From: Ruminococcaceae bacterium UBA4871
GTDB lineage: Bacteria; Bacillota; Clostridia; Oscillospirales; Acutalibacteraceae
Assembly (NCBI GenBank): GCA_002399445.1
Contig: DHDR01000032.1
Location: 32,917 to 96,916 of the forward strand
Direction of reading: 5' to 3'
DNA length: 64,000 nt
Shown: piece after piece, positions 60,527 to 64,000 of the stretch
Numbering within the stretch: the first letter of the stretch is position 1
How the letters are laid out: each line of letters opens with the position of its first letter
Program-made: the position numbers and the translations under genes
Notes under the pieces: generated by a model
What the model saw: only the letters and a program-made list of their open reading frames with translations
Told to the model about the DNA's origin: nothing
Database searches by the model: none

Positions 60527-60636
60527 ATGAAAAGCGTTTCGCGGCTTTGACGGCGACTCATTTATGAAAAGTGCTTCGCGACTTTAACGGCGACTCATTT
60601 ATGAAAAGCGCTTCGCGACTTTAACGGCGACTTGTA
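60527..60636 (+). repeat. Tandem repeat, 3 x ~37 bp
   Basis: Units 60527-60563, 60564-60600 and 60601-60636. The first two differ at four positions; the third diverges only at its 3' end. There are no spacers, so this is not a CRISPR array. Confidence 0.93.
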
Positions 60637-60640
60637 ATGT

Positions 60641-60678
60641 GAAATAGGGGAAGGCGAATAATCGCCTTCCCCTATTTC
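60641..60678 (+). terminator. Attenuating hairpin between antitoxin RNA and toxin gene
   Basis: A perfect 17-bp stem (GAAATAGGGGAAGGCGA with 60662-60678) with loop ATAA ends two bases before the AGGAGG of the toxin gene. The U tract is short, fitting partial read-through. Confidence 0.8.
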
Positions 60679-60692
60679 TTAGGAGGGAAAAA

Positions 60693-61325
60693 ATGGACCC
60701 TTTACTATTGGACTTTTTCACGGTTGATTACTCATATGTACAATATCTTCAAAAAGCAGAACAGAATAAAAGGGGATTTACCCATGTTCCCAATATGAAT
60801 TACGGGAAAAACAGGAAGGATAAACTCCTTTGTGGAATTATATTGCATATCAATCATGTCAACTATTACGCTCCTATCTCTTCCTATAAAATTAAAAAGC
60901 CTGACAATTTGCTGATTCGAGCTAAAAATGGTTTGGTAACCAGTTCATTGCGTTTTAATTATATGTTTCCTGATCCTCAAAGCTGTATCTGTACGTTTGT
61001 GATTAATAACATAACTGATCGCGCTTATAAGAGACTCGTTAAACAGGAATGGAATTTTTGCAATTCCAACCGGGAGCATATTTATGCTTTAGCAGAACGT
61101 ACATATCGGCGTGTCTTACTTGGCAAAAATAAGGGACTTGTTGCCAATAGCTGCGATTTTTTATTTCTAGTAGAGCAGAAGTGCCGGGAATACAAAAAGA
61201 TGCATAGCTTACAACATCCACTCAGTTTAGACGAGCAGCTAATGGCAGCGAAGAAAGAGGCCGAGCAGCAGAATGCGAACCGTGTGATTCCAGTGCAAGG
61301 AGATATTCAAGAACCAGAAAAATAG
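60693..61325 (+). CDS. Type III toxin-antitoxin toxin, ToxN/AbiQ-family endoribonuclease
   Basis: A 210-residue protein matching the ToxN/AbiQ family: an N-terminal YVQYLQKAEQNKRGFTHVP, then the core KLLCGIILHINHVNYYAPISSYK, SSLRFNYMFPDP, and a helical region with RAYKRLVKQEWNF and YALAERTYRRVL. Family members are RNases held inactive by their repeat RNA; several abort phage infection. Length is longer than ToxN (~170) because of a ~40-residue Gln/Lys-rich tail. ATG 60693 follows AGGAGG. Its stop codon TAG is part of palindrome B. The family call rests on motif reading by eye plus the very strong upstream RNA context. Confidence 0.85.
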   Translation: MDPLLLDFFTVDYSYVQYLQKAEQNKRGFTHVPNMNYGKNRKDKLLCGIILHINHVNYYAPISSYKIKKPDNLLIRAKNGLVTSSLRFNYMFPDPQSCICTFVINNITDRAYKRLVKQEWNFCNSNREHIYALAERTYRRVLLGKNKGLVANSCDFLFLVEQKCREYKKMHSLQHPLSLDEQLMAAKKEAEQQNANRVIPVQGDIQEPEK

Positions 61326-61340
61326 GTACGACAAATTGTC
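61323..61340. repeat. Palindrome B (right half eroded)
   Basis: TAGGTACGACAAATTGTC; its left half is identical to that of palindrome C and its first three bases are the toxin stop codon. Confidence 0.75.
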
Positions 61341-61373
61341 CAATTTATGATTTTCTAGTGTTTTTTAAAAGTA

Positions 61374-61402
61374 TTGACATATTTATAGCTCCAGTGTATT
61401 AT
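61374..61402 (+). promoter_or_regulatory. Promoter of the second repeat RNA
   Basis: TTGACA (61374-61379), 17-base spacer, TATTAT (61397-61402). Confidence 0.82.
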
Positions 61403-61408
61403 AATAGT

Positions 61409-61613
61409 AACAAGGCAGACACAGTCTGCCTGGTGGGCTGACACCTAAAATCCGAAAGTTTAGCCGGACGAATGTGCCGGACTGTTGGCAGGCAACGTAA
61501 TAAACCTGAAGCCTTGCCGGACGAATGTGCCGGACTGTTGGCGGACAACATGATAAATCAGCCACAAAGGGAGAGCATGTTGCACTGCGGTGCTTCTGCT
61601 CTTCCTTTAAATT
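61409..61613 (+). ncRNA. Repeat-containing RNA preceding the PBECR4-like gene, candidate RNA antitoxin
   Basis: The predicted RNA opens with a hairpin AGGCAGAC/GTCTGCCT (61413-61431). Two 53-base units follow (61463-61515 and 61516-61568), sharing GCCGGACGAATGTGCCGG and ACTGTTGGC; a weaker first copy may precede them. Inside each unit CCGG/CCGG and GTTG/CAAC can pair. The end is a terminator-like stem AAAGGGAGAGCA/TGCTCTTCCTTT (61566-61608) with GCAC/GTGC inside. The same promoter-repeats-hairpin-protein order as the neighbouring type III system makes this a candidate antitoxin RNA. Confidence 0.7.
61463..61568 (+). repeat. Tandem repeat, 2 x 53 bp
   Basis: Copies at 61463 and 61516 agree strongly over their first ~40 bases and then drift. 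No spacer sequence lies between them. Confidence 0.88.
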
Positions 61614-61628
61614 ATTTGTGGGGAAAGA

Positions 61629-62390
61629 ATGAAAAATAAATATATATTAAGTGAAATATACAAAAATGCAATCGAGTATCATAAGAATCTTGAAGGAAAA
61701 AATGTATTATTTGCTTATGGTTCGCAGACGCATACGGATTTCATTGAAACATTGTTTCTGAGTAAACATTTTTTGCATTTAACGGGTGTTAAATTAGTAA
61801 ATGGAATGGGAGCAAAACTGTTTTATAAACGTTGTTTACATAATCAGATAAGTCCTAAAGATTTTCAAGTGGATTCTACAGTAAAACTAAAGCTTGATGT
61901 ACTTCCACAGGTAATGAAAATTTACAGGAATGCGAAAATGTGTGGTGACTTTGATGGAAACAGGCTAAAGCCGCGTACAGAAAAAATTATTGGGAATATA
62001 ACGGTGTCACTAGGTTTTATAAAAGATGGTGATTATTATGTACCGAATACTGTTCTAGAGGAAGACATACGCAATGTTACCATACATCCTCAGCAACGCG
62101 TTTTAGCAGTTTTTAGGAAGTCAGTAAAGCAAGAAAAATATACAGAATTATGTTATACAGCGAGGGGTATAACAAGGGAAACCCTTATACTACCCAATAA
62201 AATTGCTGTCAAACTGGCTGCACCTGGTCTTGGTACAGCCATGCTGCATCAGAAGCCTAAACCTGAAAAAGGGATGATTGGTCCCGAAAAATTAAGTGAT
62301 AGAATCATTCAGGCAAGGCAACAGGCTCAGAAATGTAATGCCAAATGCGATAAGTTACTTACACAGAATCGTACAGAGTTGGAGAGATAG
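61629..62390 (+). CDS. PBECR4-like nuclease-domain protein, candidate toxin
   Basis: A 253-residue protein. The N-terminal ~170 residues (NVLFAYGSQTHTDFIETLFLSKHFLHLTGVKL, GAKLFYKRCLHNQIS, KLKLDVLPQVMKIYRNA, then GNITVSLGFIKDGDYYVPN and PQQRVLAVF) look like a PBECR4 domain, a phage-linked member of the Barnase-EndoU-ColicinE5/D-RelE fold. The C-terminus is a helical, Lys/Gln-rich tail (IIQARQQAQKCNAKC). The HLTG histidine is a possible active-site residue. ATG 61629 follows GTGGGGAAAG. It sits directly after a repeat RNA with its own promoter and terminator, as toxins of type III systems do; its TAG stop is part of palindrome C. The family call is by eye. Confidence 0.7.
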   Translation: MKNKYILSEIYKNAIEYHKNLEGKNVLFAYGSQTHTDFIETLFLSKHFLHLTGVKLVNGMGAKLFYKRCLHNQISPKDFQVDSTVKLKLDVLPQVMKIYRNAKMCGDFDGNRLKPRTEKIIGNITVSLGFIKDGDYYVPNTVLEEDIRNVTIHPQQRVLAVFRKSVKQEKYTELCYTARGITRETLILPNKIAVKLAAPGLGTAMLHQKPKPEKGMIGPEKLSDRIIQARQQAQKCNAKCDKLLTQNRTELER

Positions 62391-62414
62391 GTACGACAAT
62401 TTGTCGCACCTATT
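62386..62414. repeat. Palindrome C after the PBECR4-like gene
   Basis: GATAGGTACGACAA, one base, TTGTCGCACCTATT: 14-bp arms with two imperfect positions. The gene's stop codon is bases 62388-62390. Confidence 0.85.
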
Positions 62415-62439
62415 ATGCATTGATTATAAATCATTACAT

Positions 62440-62479
62440 AAAAAGCTCGCTGGTTTTCCATCTAACCAGTGAGCTTTTT
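62440..62479. terminator. Bidirectional terminator between the PBECR4-like gene and the integrase
   Basis: AAAAAGCTC-CTGGTT (62440-62455) pairs with AACCAG-GAGCTTTTT (62464-62479). Confidence 0.88.
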
Positions 62480-62494
62480 AATGCGGCCATTATA

Positions 62495-63457
62495 TCAGCA
62501 GTGCTGAAGCTGTTCAATGATTTTTTGCAAATTAGAAATCATCTGTGCTTGCTGGCTTACTAATACTGTCAAAGGTTCGTTAGATGGCTCTGTTTGCATT
62601 CTATCGCATTTATCAACTTGCTCTCGCAGAAAGTTCACATCAGGGGAGCAGTATTGCTTTATTGTGAATGCAACATCTGTGTGACCAAGAATTTGTGACA
62701 GCGCCTTCACGTTCATACCATTTTCGAGAGAACGAGTAGCAAAGGTATGCCGATATACGTGGGTAGTAATAAAAGGAATTCCAGTCAATCGCCGTAGCCG
62801 AAGATAAAGTTTTTCCAAAGATGACATAGAAATTGGACTTCCAGTTGAACAATGAAATATACTATTATCAAAATGACTCTTGCATTGCGATAATAGAATT
62901 TGCTGAGCTTCTTTGCAAAGAGGTACAGGGCGTATGCCTGCTTTAGTTTTGCTTTTGCGAACGTATATAATTTGCTGATTTGCGTTGTAATCGCTCCATT
63001 TTAAATTACAGAGTTCTTCTGCGCGCAAACCGGTTCGTAAAAAGAAAACTGTTATGTGTCCTAAAAGAGTTTTATGTGCAGCTTCCTCAACAATTTTTTG
63101 TTCTGTCCGAGTGAATGCACGAACTTTCTTTTGCGAAGCTTTTTTGGGAATGTATAATTTTCCAATTGAACAAATTTTCAGTGATGGTATTTTGCTAGCA
63201 ACTTCAAAAGATTTGTGGAATACTACACGGATATCATTTAAGGTAGACTTTGCATAAGTATTGGCTAGGCTATTAAGGATATTTTGCGCATACAAGCTTG
63301 TAAATTCACTCAGTGGCATTTCCTGCAACTCCGGTTGATGATGTTCTAATTCTTTAATTGCATTGTTGTAGCAAGAATACGTTTTTACGGCTAAATTTGG
63401 CTTTACGTAAATTTCACACCATTTTTTCATCCAACTAAGTACAGTCTCATTTTTCAT
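62495..63457 (-). CDS. Tyrosine recombinase/integrase
   Basis: A 320-residue phage-type integrase. The N-terminal SAM-like core-binding domain (VKPNLAVKTYSCYNNAIKELEHH) precedes the catalytic domain with Arg145 (RTGLRAEELCNLKW), His233 and Arg236 (THVYRHTFATR), His259 (LGHTD) and nucleophile Tyr269 (IKQYCSPDV). A short helical tail follows. No AP2-type arm-binding domain is evident. ATG 63457 follows GGAGG; the frame extends 65 codons upstream through a terminator and is not coding there. It is the likely driver of the island's insertion next to tRNA-Arg. Confidence 0.95.
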   Translation of the reverse strand: MKNETVLSWMKKWCEIYVKPNLAVKTYSCYNNAIKELEHHQPELQEMPLSEFTSLYAQNILNSLANTYAKSTLNDIRVVFHKSFEVASKIPSLKICSIGKLYIPKKASQKKVRAFTRTEQKIVEEAAHKTLLGHITVFFLRTGLRAEELCNLKWSDYNANQQIIYVRKSKTKAGIRPVPLCKEAQQILLSQCKSHFDNSIFHCSTGSPISMSSLEKLYLRLRRLTGIPFITTHVYRHTFATRSLENGMNVKALSQILGHTDVAFTIKQYCSPDVNFLREQVDKCDRMQTEPSNEPLTVLVSQQAQMISNLQKIIEQLQHC

Positions 63458-63603
63458 ATGTAATTCCTCCAAATTTATAATTTCTTCCTTACGGTAAAAA
63501 TTTAAATAATAGATGTCAAATTTTAGAAGAAAATGTATAATTAAAAGAGACGCATAATGAATGAAGTTACTTCTTTGGTAAAAAAATAATTTATGCGTAA
63601 AAA

Positions 63604-63632
63604 AGGAAGCAAGGGCTGCCACCCTTGCTTCC
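63604..63632 (-). terminator. Terminator after the amidase-like fragment
   Basis: GGAAGCAAGGG (63604-63614) pairs with CCCTTGCTTCC (63621-63631); a TTTTTT run follows in the minus direction. Confidence 0.85.
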
Positions 63633-63672
63633 TTAGCTTTATGTGAATGCATTTTAATTGCGACAATTCTTA

Positions 63673-63990
63673 TTAAGCCTTTCTTACACCCTGAATATGC
63701 AAAAAGCGGATGGCTTCATACGTATAGGTGCTTAACGACCGCATGTAGGCATCATAGGAATGCGCACAAACAAAAATCGTATTTTCCTCTATACCAGTGA
63801 CAACAGGAGTGTGATAAAACTCCCTTTCATTCCTGCCAAGCTGGACGATGTCACCAATTTTAAGATTCTTTTGATCGGTTTCAATTGCGTAGGGTCCTAT
63901 TCCTTTATTAGAAATGACCTGAACCCCGAAAAATGAGCCAATAGAAAAGTTAGTCACAATATGATAAAATGGGCATTGTAAAGTAAACAT
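63673..63990 (-). pseudogene. C-terminal fragment of an amidase-like (Amidase_6-type) protein
   Basis: The 105 residues match the end of putative amidase-domain proteins: IGPYAIETDQKNLKIGDIVQLG, FYHTPVVTGI, and VCAHSYDAYMRSLSTYTYEAIRFLHI. The first half of that domain, with its catalytic Cys in the N-(C)TNFVSQ region, is missing. An in-frame TAA lies at 63997-63999, and ATG 63990 has no ribosome site. So this is either a decayed gene or one interrupted by a frameshift just beyond the window edge. It could belong to the chromosome on the far side of the island. Confidence 0.55.
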
Positions 63991-64000
63991 GAAAGATTAA

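Larger units (their letters stand above)
60525..60678 (+). ncRNA. ToxI-like antitoxin RNA of a type III toxin-antitoxin system
   Basis: Three tandem ~37-base units start at 60527, 60564 and 60601 (each begins ATGAAAAG and contains TTCGCG-CTTT-ACGGCGACT), followed by a hairpin and then the toxin gene. In known ToxIN systems, ~36-nt repeats are cut by the toxin and bind it as pseudoknots, and a terminator between repeats and toxin sets the RNA-to-protein ratio. The order, unit length and terminator position all fit here. Confidence 0.85.

Noticed and set aside
60527..60636. CRISPR array
   Set aside because: The 37-base units are directly adjacent without spacers and lead into a toxin gene; they fit an antitoxin RNA. 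No cas gene is present.
61383..61565. A 60-codon minus-strand frame with a repeated protein motif
   Set aside because: The repetition merely mirrors the RNA repeats on the plus strand; there is no ribosome site.

Overview
The window looks like a piece of chromosome from an anaerobic, mid-GC Firmicute of the class Clostridia, probably near the Ruminococcaceae/Oscillospiraceae. Evidence for this is the glmU-prs-pth-mfd, yaaO-darA-holB-yaaT-yabB-rsmI and mreBCD-PBP-minD gene orders, a class III (anaerobic) ribonucleotide reductase, pyruvate phosphate dikinase, a two-cluster ferredoxin, bacterial-type promoters and strong AGGAGG ribosome binding sites. The family assignment is inference. No rRNA, CRISPR array or insertion sequence was seen.

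Layout. 1-5.9 kb: a polyol/ketose PTS operon (MtlR-type regulator, EIIA, its own HPr and Enzyme I, a 1-phosphofructokinase-like kinase and a SorE-like zinc dehydrogenase). 6.1-6.4 kb: a tRNA-Arg(CCT) with a decayed tRNA-like relic in its leader. 7-9.6 kb: ppdK. 10-19.3 kb: a short GlmU, prs, pth, an NSS transporter (opposite strand), mfd and a PrsA-like lipoprotein. 19.5-26.8 kb: an unknown protein, an Smr-like protein, a two-gene ABC transporter with a huge coiled-coil permease, a hemerythrin and an HrcA-controlled Hsp20. 27-36.7 kb: a YfhO-like membrane protein, an LCP cell-wall ligase, then the yaaO-darA-holB-yaaT-ferredoxin-methyltransferase-rsmI run. 36.7-41.2 kb (minus): nrdD, a separate glycyl-radical-domain gene and nrdG under paired NrdR boxes, then queH-hxlR. 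41.3-53.9 kb (minus): hisS-aspS; zapA-U32 protein-dut; and mreB-mreC-mreD-PBP2-minD-mgsA. 54.2-58.8 kb: glycogen phosphorylase and a GH13 glycosidase.

58.8-64 kb is an accessory island beginning at tRNA-Arg(ACG) and carrying a tyrosine recombinase. It holds about 630 nt of gene-free, hairpin-rich sequence, a promoter-to-terminator small RNA candidate, a zinc-ribbon membrane protein, and two adjacent toxin-antitoxin-like modules. The first is a type III system: promoter, three 37-nt repeats, a 17-bp hairpin and a ToxN/AbiQ-family toxin. The second has the same architecture (promoter, 53-nt RNA repeats, terminator hairpin), but its protein looks like a PBECR4 nuclease. I did not recognise this RNA-PBECR4 pairing as a described system, and it is the best candidate for a new one. 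The palindrome TACGACAA-N-TTGTCGTA and its variants bracket these modules, and two of the toxin genes end inside it, suggesting exchangeable cassettes.

All calls come from reading the sequence. No database search was run.
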